Positions 1 through 8,340 of a stretch of 29,890 bases of DNA are shown here, in pieces; position 1 is the first letter of the stretch, and each line of letters opens with the position of its first letter. The stretch lies in the IMG/VR virus record IMGVR_UViG_3300027770_000195, positions 1-29,890 of that record; one strand, given 5' to 3'. The DNA is from a virus. The notes under the pieces are model-generated. The model did not search any database. It saw only the letters and a list, made by a program, of their open reading frames with translations, and was not told the origin of the DNA. Position numbers and translations under genes: made by a program.

Positions 1-3000
1 ACGCCGAATGCTTTGCCGTATTCCTCAAACTCCTTTGGAGTCCAGTCTTTCGGTTCTTTGCCTTTGAAGTAGATGTTTCCATTTTGATCCCTTGAAACTC
101 CTGAAGCTTCAAAAGATGCACGCCGGGGAAGACCTTCCGCAACTTGTTTTCTGGCCGCCTCCTCTTCAGCCGGCATGAACCTTACATCCCCCGCTTGTCG
201 TACCGCCCCGCCTTCGCCTTGGCCTTCTTGGCCACCGACAGCGCGATTGCGACCGCCTGCTTCTGTGGCTTGCCGGCCTTCATCTCCGAGCGGACGTTGC
301 TGCTGACGGACTTCTGGCTGTATCCTTGTTTGAGTGGCATAATCTTTTTCTGCTTTGAGTTTGGCTTGTTCCTGAGTGTCGAAGATCCCAACGGTGGATC
401 CATCGGGGCTGTACAGGCGGAACTTTCCGTTCTTCGACAAGATTCGATAGCCGCCATTCTCATCGGTGCTGACCCTGGTCTCACCAATGGCCTCTGCAGG
501 CATGAAGTTCAGCTGAGTGCGGCGGTAGCTCGACTGCTCGCCCATGTCGCCTGTCCAGGGGATCTGGGCCTTAGTGGAGTCGGCATTCTGGATGCGCTCA
601 AGACGCAGATCCTGATAGACCGATCCTCCCTTACGGTTGGCGACGTAGCCGGCAGTCGGGAAGTTGACCATGACGTCCCCTTTCTTGGGAACTGCACCCA
701 TGATCTCGTTGAACATATTGCGCTTCTTAGCGCCCTCGATGCCTCCACCGAGCGCCTCAGCGGAAGGCACAGCACCGGTCTCAGCAATGTTCTTCAGGTA
801 CACGTCACGCATCGTGGACATGGCCTGGTCGTAGTTGTTGAAGAGGCTCTTGTAGGCCGGCTTGCTCAGTGCCTTGTACATCCGGGCCTGCACTTTGCCC
901 CAGTCGACCACCTTGACGTTGACGCCGCCCTTGCTGTTGATTGAGATGCCGTAGGGCAGGAACAGCTTCTGGGACTCTCCAAACACGCCGGACTTCCCGG
1001 TGGATCCGTACACCTTCCAGTAGCTGCCTTCCATGAGCGTGCCATCCCGGATTGCGGTGGCGATGTCGATCAGTGTCCTGGAAGAGGATGGCCCGAAGAT
1101 GCCACTCTTTGATACTGCATCGGCCTCGGCCAGGCTAAGTCTCCCTTCGATGACCGGGTTTCCGTAGGCATCCATGCCCGAGATGCTGGTGCGTTCAGCC
1201 TGAGGAACAGACTCGACAGCACGCATCGTGCGGTTGGCTATGTCAGCAGTCCGGGCTGCAATCTCCGCCTTAGACAACGGCCTGACGATACTGCCATCCG
1301 GGGCAGTCATAAACAGGTCCGAGTAGCCTCGGGCCATGATGACCGCATTCTGCTGCGCCTGGGTCATCTTGTTGATGTCGACCCGTTGCTCGGTGGGCTC
1401 GTAGCCTTCCTTCGGAGTCACCAGGTTCTTGATGGCATCCTCCATCCAGTCGAGCTTGATGCGCCGTCCGTTGGCGTCGTAGAAGGTGCGGGCAACAGGG
1501 TCGAAACCAGCCTGCAATGCACGCCGAGTGAACCGTTCCGAAACAGCCTCCTTGGCGTTGTTCAGCGCCATCTCAAGGAAGGAAGGAATGCGACCCGGAA
1601 GCATCGTCTTCGGGTCTTTGCCTTTAAGCATCTCCTGCGTGTAGTACGCGGCAAACTCATCGGTGATGCGCTTAAGAGACTCAACCTTTTGAGCCCGTTG
1701 TTGAGCAGGATCAAAAGCATCCCGGAGCTCAGTACGGATGCGGTCAGCAATCACGCGCCCACCAGCCGATTGTAGTTTGTCGGCGTACTTGTTAGCGAAG
1801 TCGGTGAATTGCCTCTGGAAGTTGGGATCAGCAGAGGCAGTGTCGATGGCTTTGGCCCCAAGCTGACTCACCATGTCCTGCGTGATGCGTGCGTGCAGGA
1901 TCTCATGCGGGAGTGCTTCGGGGCTGGCCTTGTCGACATTGATCAGGATCGTCGGCTTTCCGCTCTTGATGTTGTCGGGACCGATTGCAACACCGGCATA
2001 ATTCACGTTCTGCAGTCCAGCAGGGACCGTGTCTGCATCGGTGTGGAAGATGACATCAACCCCAGCGCCTTCAGCACCGGCAACCTCGGACAGCGCCTTG
2101 GTGAGCTGCTTGTTGTTGAGGCGTCCGTACAGGGTGGCGCGTGCCTCGGAATCCTTGATGGTCGCAGTCTGCTCACCGGCCACCGGGTCAATGTAGGTGA
2201 ACTGCACGTCGGTGGGACGAGTATTGAGATCATCCACCGCGGTCTGTCGGACACGCCCACCATTGAAGGCGTTGGCTTGAACAGCCTTAGCGAGCGTGAA
2301 CCCACCGTCAAAAACACCAAAGCCAGCACCGCTGCCAATGGCCGCGGCAACAGCATCGCCTTCTTCTCCGGTCAATGCAGCGAGCGCACCGCCGGCAATG
2401 CCAGCACCTGCCATCGGCAAAAGAATCGTTGCCGCTCCCCTTATCGGAGTCTCAAGGCCGCTCCTGGCGAGCGCGGTTCCTAAGGCCCGAGCCCTAGATG
2501 ATGCGCCTTCAGCCGCGGCAATACGCTCGCCAGCCCCTAGAAGGCCGCGCTGGGTCGCCGTAAGGCTTGGACCACCGGATACAGTTCCAGCTTCTCCAAC
2601 GGTCTCCATGGCCCCTCCTAGGCCCTTGGTTGCAGTGATTGTCTTAGCAACAGTTCCTAGACCAGGAACATTCATGGTGATCGGAAGGCCAGCAGCCTCA
2701 CCCAAGGTGATTCCTGTGGTTCCTTTAGCGATGCCTTCCTGCACCGCTTGTCCCATCTGCTCGGACCCAGTGACTCCGGCAGTGAATCTGCCTGCCATGT
2801 TTTCAGGAACACGGCCTAGGTTTGAAATGCGTTCGCCAGTGCGTTGGAGAATCTGCCCTGCCCGAGGGATTAGCGGGATAGCACGCTGCGCCAATGCAGA
2901 CGCCAGTTTTCCGCCGCCGGCAAAAGCAATGGATGACGGGTCAGCAAGGAATCCACCAACATCAAGTCCCTGCTGGCTGATTGCTTCCTGGGGGATGCCA

Positions 3001-3596
3001 TAGGCCTGCAAGACATCCTGAGAGGCAGGAACACGCTGGTCTCCTGGTGCGTTGGCACGGGCCAACTGCCGTTTGATCTCGGCAGCAGCAAGGAAGGCCT
3101 CGTACTTGTCGTCGTCGTTGCGGAGCTTTCCGGTAATGTCCGACAGCTTGTTCAGCGCGGTGTCGATCAGTCCGCGGCCCATGTTCTCGGCCTTCAGCCT
3201 AGATTGGACTGCGATTTCTGCAGCGGTGCCACCGGCAAGCTGCATCGGTGTGACGCCTTCAGGTGGGTCCATGTACTGCCCAATGGCTTCACCTAGCTTG
3301 TAAGGCATTGAGGCAATGTCCTCCACCGTTTGGACGGCAGCAGTGCCAATGGTTTCCAGTGGCTTCTCGCCAAGCAGTGGCTTGGTCTTGGAGACCTTCA
3401 GGTAGTCGAGGAACTCCTGCTTGCTGGGAGTGTAGTCGGTCTGCGCTCCTTGAAACTGCAGCACCTTGTTATAAGAGTCCTCGGGCGTTGGATCGACTTC
3501 GATTCCTCCCTGCACAAAACCGCCTTGCGCCATCTGAGGCGAGGCCTGTTGCTGTGTTTCTTCATCGACAACAATTCCGCCTTCAACGAATGGCAT
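1..3596 (-). CDS. Giant polyvalent virion protein with HExxH peptidase-like motif (partial)
   Basis: The frame is open from the ATG at 3596 to the left window edge (1198 codons with no stop), so the C-terminus is missing. A zinc-peptidase signature HEILH lies at residues 564-568, after a predicted strand (PTILINVD) and the segment ASPEALP. A stretch rich in Ala and Gly (about residues 270-400) is compatible with membrane interaction. The motif FMPAE occurs twice, at about residues 1031-1035 and 1140-1144, each time at a break between compositionally different segments, as if it were a linker between modules. Large multi-domain proteins of this kind are known from phages as internal or ejected virion proteins. 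The position at the end of the tail gene block fits that role. The start follows the stop of the 492-residue gene closely (TGA, CCT, ATG). No strong SD is visible. The peptidase activity is inferred from the motif only. Confidence 0.8.
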   Translation of the reverse strand, partial: MPFVEGGIVVDEETQQQASPQMAQGGFVQGGIEVDPTPEDSYNKVLQFQGAQTDYTPSKQEFLDYLKVSKTKPLLGEKPLETIGTAAVQTVEDIASMPYKLGEAIGQYMDPPEGVTPMQLAGGTAAEIAVQSRLKAENMGRGLIDTALNKLSDITGKLRNDDDKYEAFLAAAEIKRQLARANAPGDQRVPASQDVLQAYGIPQEAISQQGLDVGGFLADPSSIAFAGGGKLASALAQRAIPLIPRAGQILQRTGERISNLGRVPENMAGRFTAGVTGSEQMGQAVQEGIAKGTTGITLGEAAGLPITMNVPGLGTVAKTITATKGLGGAMETVGEAGTVSGGPSLTATQRGLLGAGERIAAAEGASSRARALGTALARSGLETPIRGAATILLPMAGAGIAGGALAALTGEEGDAVAAAIGSGAGFGVFDGGFTLAKAVQANAFNGGRVRQTAVDDLNTRPTDVQFTYIDPVAGEQTATIKDSEARATLYGRLNNKQLTKALSEVAGAEGAGVDVIFHTDADTVPAGLQNVNYAGVAIGPDNIKSGKPTILINVDKASPEALPHEILHARITQDMVSQLGAKAIDTASADPNFQRQFTDFANKYADKLQSAGGRVIADRIRTELRDAFDPAQQRAQKVESLKRITDEFAAYYTQEMLKGKDPKTMLPGRIPSFLEMALNNAKEAVSERFTRRALQAGFDPVARTFYDANGRRIKLDWMEDAIKNLVTPKEGYEPTEQRVDINKMTQAQQNAVIMARGYSDLFMTAPDGSIVRPLSKAEIAARTADIANRTMRAVESVPQAERTSISGMDAYGNPVIEGRLSLAEADAVSKSGIFGPSSSRTLIDIATAIRDGTLMEGSYWKVYGSTGKSGVFGESQKLFLPYGISINSKGGVNVKVVDWGKVQARMYKALSKPAYKSLFNNYDQAMSTMRDVYLKNIAETGAVPSAEALGGGIEGAKKRNMFNEIMGAVPKKGDVMVNFPTAGYVANRKGGSVYQDLRLERIQNADSTKAQIPWTGDMGEQSSYRRTQLNFMPAEAIGETRVSTDENGGYRILSKNGKFRLYSPDGSTVGIFDTQEQAKLKAEKDYATQTRIQPEVRQQQRPLGDEGRQATEAGGRNRAVGGQEGQGEGGAVRQAGDVRFMPAEEEAARKQVAEGLPRRASFEASGVSRDQNGNIYFKGKEPKDWTPKEFEEYGKAFG

Positions 3597-3599
3597 AGG

Positions 3600-5078
3600 T
3601 CAGTCTTGAAATTCTTGGTATTTTCCGGTGGCAGGATTGAAAACAAGGCCGCGCTTAATGCCTTTAGCACGCATATCTTCGGGCGATTGGAAACGCTGCA
3701 TAGATTCTGCAGCGCTTTGAGCAGACATTGACCTCCACGCCTTCAATGAGTTCTCAGGAAGGATAAGCATTTCAGGCACTCCACGATATTTCGCCTGACT
3801 TACAGTATCACTAATCGTCGACTCAACAGCTTTGAGTGAACCACGCACGATTGAATCAGCAGACTTTTTAATATCTCTCCGAATTTCAGGAGTCAGCTTG
3901 TTTCCGGTGGTATAGCTGTTGTAGATGTTTTGAATTTGAGTAGGAAGACCTCCAGCGTTTCCTACGGTTTGAAATTCGTTGTCACGGACAACGCTAGTGG
4001 GATCTAGCGTCTTCATGTACTTGAAGATCAGCGCAATATCATCGGAAGGGGTTGTTCCCAGTTCCTTTATCTCCATCAGATTCTTGAACTGTTCTCCAAC
4101 TGCCTTGATTTGCGGGTTCTTATTAATATCGCTAAGTGTATCGTTTGCCCATTTCTGCTGGGCTTCAGGAAGTTTATCGATTTCGGCCTGAATCTTTGGT
4201 TGAGCTTTAATTGGTGCGCCGGCTGCCTTCCCTGAAATCATTGGCTGAACGTAGTCAGTGCCTGGGACAGGCATAGAGGTGACCGTAGCCGGCAATCCGT
4301 ATTCCACTTTGGTCCCCTCGGGTCCGATAGTCGCACCGAGCGCAGTCATGTTTGCGGGAATAGACTGCCCCATCCTGCGCATCATTGGGATCAACGACTG
4401 CATCTGGGTCGGAGTCAGTTTGTCGCCGTACTTTCCAAGCATCTCCTGCGTCACGTTGGAGTACGGCTCGGAAGGAGCCTGACCGGGCTGCATTGACATG
4501 ACGTCGGAAAGCGCCTGCGTGAAATACGGAGCAGCAGCCTCCTCGCGTTGAGCCTTACCCAACTGCAACGCACCCATTGCCAACGCCTGCCTATTTGCCT
4601 CGTTCTTAAAATCGTCCTGCTGGTTGTTCCGATACTGGTTGAGCATCGTCACGGTGTCACCGAGCGCAGTCTTCTTCTTGGTCAGGCTCATGTCCGCCCA
4701 CTTAGCGCTGCTTCCAACCAAGTTGCTGATCATCCCGGCATCACGCTTCATCTGCGCCTCGTAGGACTTCAGCGTGGTTTCATCTACACCGGTGGGCAGT
4801 TGGCCGGTGTCCTCAAAGTATCGCACAGCCTGCACCTTCGGATCATTCTCCATCTGCTGCAGGAACATCTGCGTCACCGCGGTATTCGTTTGATCAGCGG
4901 CCTCATGCGCCTTCTTGTTCTCGGTGTAGCGTTCCAGCGCCTTGCCCAGGCCTTGACCGATGGCGGTGATGCCCATCGCCAGATTGCGACCGGAAGCCGT
5001 AGCAGCCTCCATGTAGCCCGGAGGCAATGGCGCAACCTGTTGACCGCTGTAAGGTGTTGAATAGCCGTATTGTGCCAT
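3600..5078 (-). CDS. Structural / internal virion protein
   Basis: A 492-residue, mostly helical, Q/M/A-rich protein. The recognisable part is a conserved phage segment at residues 344-379 (DDIALIFKYMKTLDPTSVVR followed by DNEFQTVGNAGG). I know this segment from many phage virion proteins placed near internal virion or lysozyme-like modules, where it is a structural signature and not a catalytic site. The N-terminus has a short G-rich helix (GITAIGQGLGKALERY, residues 36-51). The gene sits between the 140-residue small protein and the giant polyvalent protein. It starts four bases after the upstream stop (TAA, ATCT, ATG), so it is probably translated by reinitiation. Exact function unknown; an ejected or internal core protein is the best guess. 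Confidence 0.75.
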   Translation of the reverse strand: MAQYGYSTPYSGQQVAPLPPGYMEAATASGRNLAMGITAIGQGLGKALERYTENKKAHEAADQTNTAVTQMFLQQMENDPKVQAVRYFEDTGQLPTGVDETTLKSYEAQMKRDAGMISNLVGSSAKWADMSLTKKKTALGDTVTMLNQYRNNQQDDFKNEANRQALAMGALQLGKAQREEAAAPYFTQALSDVMSMQPGQAPSEPYSNVTQEMLGKYGDKLTPTQMQSLIPMMRRMGQSIPANMTALGATIGPEGTKVEYGLPATVTSMPVPGTDYVQPMISGKAAGAPIKAQPKIQAEIDKLPEAQQKWANDTLSDINKNPQIKAVGEQFKNLMEIKELGTTPSDDIALIFKYMKTLDPTSVVRDNEFQTVGNAGGLPTQIQNIYNSYTTGNKLTPEIRRDIKKSADSIVRGSLKAVESTISDTVSQAKYRGVPEMLILPENSLKAWRSMSAQSAAESMQRFQSPEDMRAKGIKRGLVFNPATGKYQEFQD

Positions 5079-5082
5079 AGAT

Positions 5083-5505
5083 TTAGCTGTGTTGAGAATG
5101 GTATGCGAACTCCCGCAACTTCAAGCTGATAGCCCTCATGTGCTTGTAACCACCGATTATCCAAGCCACTTGTAAAATCATGTCGTTGCCACAGAGCCGT
5201 AGGACATCGGCTGTCTTACGCTTCCATTCCTCATCGGCTTTCTCCCAGGCAACGGAATCTGCGTAGGTGCTGGTGATCATGGCTATCACGGGCTGCAGCC
5301 GGAACCAGTTGTCGATGTAGAACGGGGTCGAGTAGAGGCTGTTGGCCTGCATCAAGATATCCAGGAATGCCTCAGGGCTAAAAGGCACGTCCCCATCAAT
5401 CAGGTCGTCAATGGAATGGCAGTAGGCATGGAAGGCAGTGATGAACACCACTGCGTTGTGGTTGCCTCCTGCTGCGTCGAAGTAGAGCTGGCCGAGCTTG
5501 TTCAT
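5083..5505 (-). CDS. Conserved small phage protein, function unknown
   Basis: A 140-residue protein starting MNKLGQLYFDAAGG. I chose the ATG at 5505 because it forms an ATGA overlap with the stop of the cupin gene. A GTG at 5550 is also in frame but would overlap that gene more. Landmarks are HSIDDLID, YSTPFYIDNW, TYADSVAWEKADEEW and VAWIIGGYKHMRAISLKLRE. I recall this pattern (IDD/DG, NPFY, SVAWE, VLR.CGN, GGY.HMR) as a recurrent uncharacterised protein in the tail blocks of environmental phages. No catalytic motif, signal peptide or membrane helix is evident. Confidence 0.75.
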   Translation of the reverse strand: MNKLGQLYFDAAGGNHNAVVFITAFHAYCHSIDDLIDGDVPFSPEAFLDILMQANSLYSTPFYIDNWFRLQPVIAMITSTYADSVAWEKADEEWKRKTADVLRLCGNDMILQVAWIIGGYKHMRAISLKLREFAYHSQHS

Positions 5506-5831
5506 GCTGGATGGAGATCGACTGCAGCAGATGTCGGCTTGGATTGCCACCGTTCTAGGTTCAGGAACACCGAAAAAGTGTCTGCCACCGCTGAATGACT
5601 CACACCGGCAGGCACCGGCTTAGACCAGCCACAATGCCAGGTGGTGACGTGCTTCGACTTGTCGCCCATCGTCCAACGCATCCTCCCCAGGACATGGATG
5701 ATCCTAGAGCTGAATGACTGGTGGGTATGCGACGGGATAACCTCGCCAGCCGGGCAGCACCAGGCCTCAAGCTGCCAGGATCTGAACCTGAAGAGCTTGA
5801 TTCCAATGCATCGCTGGTATCGTTGAATCAA
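5502..5831 (-). CDS. Small cupin-fold protein
   Basis: A 109-residue single-domain cupin. The first cupin motif is visible as G29, H35 and H37 (GEVIPSHTHQSF), and the second as PVPAGVSHS with H79. The usual metal-binding glutamate after HxH is not at its normal place (serines stand there), so metal binding may be altered. Further landmarks are VLGRMRW and FLNLERW. Cupins of this size occur beside tail genes in several environmental phages, but their substrate is unknown. The start is a TTG in a TTGA overlap with the stop of the preceding gene. An AGGA lies about 14 bases upstream, too far to be a convincing SD, so translational coupling is likely. Confidence 0.75.
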   Translation of the reverse strand: MIQRYQRCIGIKLFRFRSWQLEAWCCPAGEVIPSHTHQSFSSRIIHVLGRMRWTMGDKSKHVTTWHCGWSKPVPAGVSHSAVADTFSVFLNLERWQSKPTSAAVDLHPA

Positions 5832-6190
5832 AGTGAAGACGCTAGTCCTGCCAATCCAGAGCCAGCAGAAGAGGCGGCGCTTGCAATGCCACTCCCTGCG
5901 CTTTTGAGACCGCTTCCAATAGCATCAAGAGCTTGTCCTTTCATCTCATCCCGTTTCTCAAGCATCCCCTGCTTCATTGCAAATGCATCATCAATGAACG
6001 AGTCGTCCAGGCCAAGTGCCTTGAGCCGTTTGCGCTGTTCTTCAACATCCGCAACGGTGTTCATGGGGTTCATCTGCTGCATCGGGGCACCATAACCGGT
6101 GCCGGGCTGCATTGCAGGCATCTGGGGGGCAAACTGACTCATGCCACCGCCCTGGCCGTAGGGCATGGATCCTTGGTATCCGTAGTTCAT
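5828..6190 (-). CDS. Small Q/G-rich structural protein
   Basis: A 120-residue protein with a low-complexity N-terminus (Gly, Gln, Met, Pro; residues 1-46), a charged helix with VEEQRKRLKALGLDDSFID at about 47-66, and an Ala/Ser/Gly tail (residues 90-120) resembling a flexible or membrane-active segment. It overlaps the 265-residue gene upstream by ATGA and the cupin downstream by TTGA. No family is recognised with certainty. Composition and place suggest a minor virion or ejected protein. Confidence 0.65.
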   Translation of the reverse strand: MNYGYQGSMPYGQGGGMSQFAPQMPAMQPGTGYGAPMQQMNPMNTVADVEEQRKRLKALGLDDSFIDDAFAMKQGMLEKRDEMKGQALDAIGSGLKSAGSGIASAASSAGSGLAGLASSL

Positions 6191-6984
6191 AGGCTGGATG
6201 CTGCTGACATACCGGCACCAATGAGTGCGGTGGAGTTGGCTGCAGAAGCAGTACGGGCAGCAAGCTGTTGCTGCTGGTTACCACCGATCAAGTTGGCGGC
6301 GTACTGCGACTCGGGGTTGAAAAGCTGGCCCGGATTGAATCCCTGGGCTTGGCCTAGGAAACTTTGAGATCCAGCAAAGGCCTGTGATGGGCGCCCAAGC
6401 ACCTGTTGGAACACGTCGCCGTACACGCCTTGTGATGCTCCGAGGGCTCCCATGGCCTGCTGGGAGCGTTGTTGCTGCATTCCGGCTCCAGATAGCTGGG
6501 AGCGCACAGCCTCCTGTAGGCCGGCTGTGGGGCTTCCTGCGAGGCCTCGGGCAGCAAAGGAGCCTCGGGTCTGTTGTTCGACCTGGCGCTGTTGTTCGGG
6601 CGTTAGCCGGGAGCCAGCGTTGAGCCCGGATTGAGCCTGGGCGGTAAGACTGTCAGCCAGTGCTGCCTGCTGTGGCGAGGCAGCCTTGATTGCAGCACGC
6701 GCCTGGGGGCCGAGGGTCGAGATGTCGGCAATGTCGCCAGCTCGGGAACGGGAGCGTGCGGCGGCCTCGACCTCGCCCATGGCCGGCGCGATCTGGTCCC
6801 GGTAAAGCTGTAGGAGTTCGGGAGTGGCAGACTTGAGTAGGCCGAGCTGCAACGCCTGATACTGCGGGGCATACTTGGCCTCTGCCGCATATTTCTGCGG
6901 AGCTAGGTCAAGCTGTGCCTGCAGCGTGTCACGGGTTTCTTGGCCGTAGTTACGCGGCGTTGGTGCTTCAACTGAGGTTCCCAT
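6187..6984 (-). CDS. Predicted internal virion protein, A/Q-rich
   Basis: A 265-residue helical protein. The N-terminal part (APQKYAAEAKYAPQYQALQL, residues 28-47) matches a pattern I know from putative internal or tail proteins of short-tailed environmental phages (YAAEAQYxPxYxxL). The middle is rich in Gln and Ala (LTPEQQRQVEQQTRGSFAAR), and the C-terminus carries NPESQYAANLIGGNQQQQLAA. There is no enzyme motif. The start follows an A-rich leader (ACAAAAAAT) instead of an SD and lies inside the end of the preceding 138-residue gene (17-base overlap). Confidence 0.7.
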   Translation of the reverse strand: MGTSVEAPTPRNYGQETRDTLQAQLDLAPQKYAAEAKYAPQYQALQLGLLKSATPELLQLYRDQIAPAMGEVEAAARSRSRAGDIADISTLGPQARAAIKAASPQQAALADSLTAQAQSGLNAGSRLTPEQQRQVEQQTRGSFAARGLAGSPTAGLQEAVRSQLSGAGMQQQRSQQAMGALGASQGVYGDVFQQVLGRPSQAFAGSQSFLGQAQGFNPGQLFNPESQYAANLIGGNQQQQLAARTASAANSTALIGAGMSAASSL

Positions 6985-7384
6985 ATTTTTTGTCTGCCAC
7001 CCTATAGATCGGCATCGAGCCTTTCTTGTAGGTGGTTAGTTTACCGTTGCGATAACCGATAGCCGGGAGGATTGCCGACTCCGGCCTGTCGTGGAAGAAC
7101 TTAGCCGCCGCCGCCATTGCGAACAACGCGCAGTCGGCGGCGAACTGGTGCCAGTACCAATGGTCGCCATTCGGATCGGACTTCTGCCAGGTCCATGCTT
7201 GAGGCTCCGGTCCCATCTGCCTCCAGCCTACCAGCACAGCAACAACGTGCCCGTCCTGCAGGGCCACCTTGAGCGTGTTCTGCTGGGCGTGGAACATCAC
7301 ATAGTCCTCCACAGCCTCACGGGTCCAGCCCTTGAAGGAATCCGGGAGCTTGTGCAGCAGGTAATCGGTGACGAGGGGGATCAA
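6968..7384 (-). CDS. Conserved small phage protein, possible acyltransferase (GNAT-like) fold
   Basis: A 138-residue protein starting with TTG in a TTGA overlap with the fibre gene stop. Features are LQDGHVVAVLVGWR (a beta hairpin like that of GNAT-type folds), the aromatic segment DHWYWHQFAADC at about 74-85, a helix AMAAAAKFFHDR and the C-terminal basic segment GYRNGKLTTYKKG. The last pattern is common in tail-block proteins of environmental phages. The GNAT suggestion rests on overall layout only; no acetyl-CoA loop is certain. Confidence 0.65.
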   Translation of the reverse strand: MIPLVTDYLLHKLPDSFKGWTREAVEDYVMFHAQQNTLKVALQDGHVVAVLVGWRQMGPEPQAWTWQKSDPNGDHWYWHQFAADCALFAMAAAAKFFHDRPESAILPAIGYRNGKLTTYKKGSMPIYRVADKKYGNLS

Positions 7385-8337
7385 GGGAGGATCTCTTGGA
7401 GGATTACTTGGGAAGTGGCAAACGTACGATCACTGCTATTGGTATTATCAGAGGTTCTGTTAATGTATAACGAAGAGAAACTTGAAGTCGCTGATGTATT
7501 GCCGTAAATTTTTAGTTTATACGTTGTAGCTGTAGCAGCACCGGGAGTATCTAGGAATTGTATGGTTTGGTTTTGTTGTGAATAATACAGATTGTAGTTT
7601 ACTGGTTTGATTCCATACACTTGATTAGAAAGATATCCTGAAGGTACGCCAAGTTCGGTTTCAACACCTCCTATTGTTCTGGTTAGAATGAACGCATACC
7701 TGTACCAAATGTTATTGCCTCCGTAGTCAGGCAATGAATGTGAAATATTGAAATTAACCAACACCTTTGAAGTTGAAGTCTGAGGTGTTATTGAGGTGGT
7801 GAGCGCACTTATTTCAGTAGCGCTTACTCTTGTGTTTGAAATGACGTATTGAGATGCTGTAAGAACATTTGTAAAAGCAACAGCCGGCCTCAACGCATTC
7901 AACGCTCCTGCAGACAGTGTAAGGTTGGATCCAACAGTCAGTTCCTGGACAACACCAGTAGATCCCGCTGATCGCCCTAACAACCGAGCATCTACAACAT
8001 CCTGAATCTTGGCATAGGTGACGTTTGAATTGGCAATCTTTGCGGTAGTGACAGCGCTTGTATTGATATTGACGGTCGTTGGCGTCAGCACTAAATCGGT
8101 CGTTGTAAGCGCCACTGGGCTTGCACTCGATCCTGCACCATTACCAACTATTGTCTGATCGTTCTGATAGTATAACGAAGGCAATGGAACAGACTGAACT
8201 CCCAGCGTTATCGACCCGCCATCTACCGTACCGGTGACATCGACACTGGGCGTGCCTAGCAGGTTGAGTGTGGACGCATCCAGCGTGGTGGAGCTGGTGA
8301 CGGTGGTGCCTGGCGTGACGGTGACAAAGAGTGGCAT
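7381..8337 (-). CDS. Tail fibre / receptor-binding protein
   Basis: A 318-residue, Thr/Ser/Val-rich, beta-type protein. The N-terminal third is repetitive (DASTLNLLGTPSVDVTGTVD). The middle has fibre-type segments TAKIANSNVTYAKIQDVVDA and LLGRSAGSTGVVQELTVGSN, which I know from trimeric phage fibres. The C-terminal 150 residues (from about AVAFTNVLTASQYVISNTRV) form a predicted beta-sandwich ending VILQEILP and are the likely receptor-binding head. It starts at the sequence ACCTATG three bases after the stop of the 1010-residue tail gene. Base composition of the distal part is visibly more AT-rich than its neighbours, as often seen in exchanged fibre tips. Confidence 0.75.
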   Translation of the reverse strand: MPLFVTVTPGTTVTSSTTLDASTLNLLGTPSVDVTGTVDGGSITLGVQSVPLPSLYYQNDQTIVGNGAGSSASPVALTTTDLVLTPTTVNINTSAVTTAKIANSNVTYAKIQDVVDARLLGRSAGSTGVVQELTVGSNLTLSAGALNALRPAVAFTNVLTASQYVISNTRVSATEISALTTSITPQTSTSKVLVNFNISHSLPDYGGNNIWYRYAFILTRTIGGVETELGVPSGYLSNQVYGIKPVNYNLYYSQQNQTIQFLDTPGAATATTYKLKIYGNTSATSSFSSLYINRTSDNTNSSDRTFATSQVILQEILP

Positions 8338-8340
8338 AGG

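Noticed and set aside
509-787. Minus-strand frames inside the giant protein gene
   Set aside because: They are in another frame of the same strand, Arg/Ser-rich and without motifs, unlike the dual-coded methyltransferase region where both frames carry family motifs.
1809-3003. Plus-strand open frames over the giant protein gene
   Set aside because: They are antisense to a continuous 1198-codon frame with clear motifs; their Pro/Ala-rich translations look like shadow sequence.
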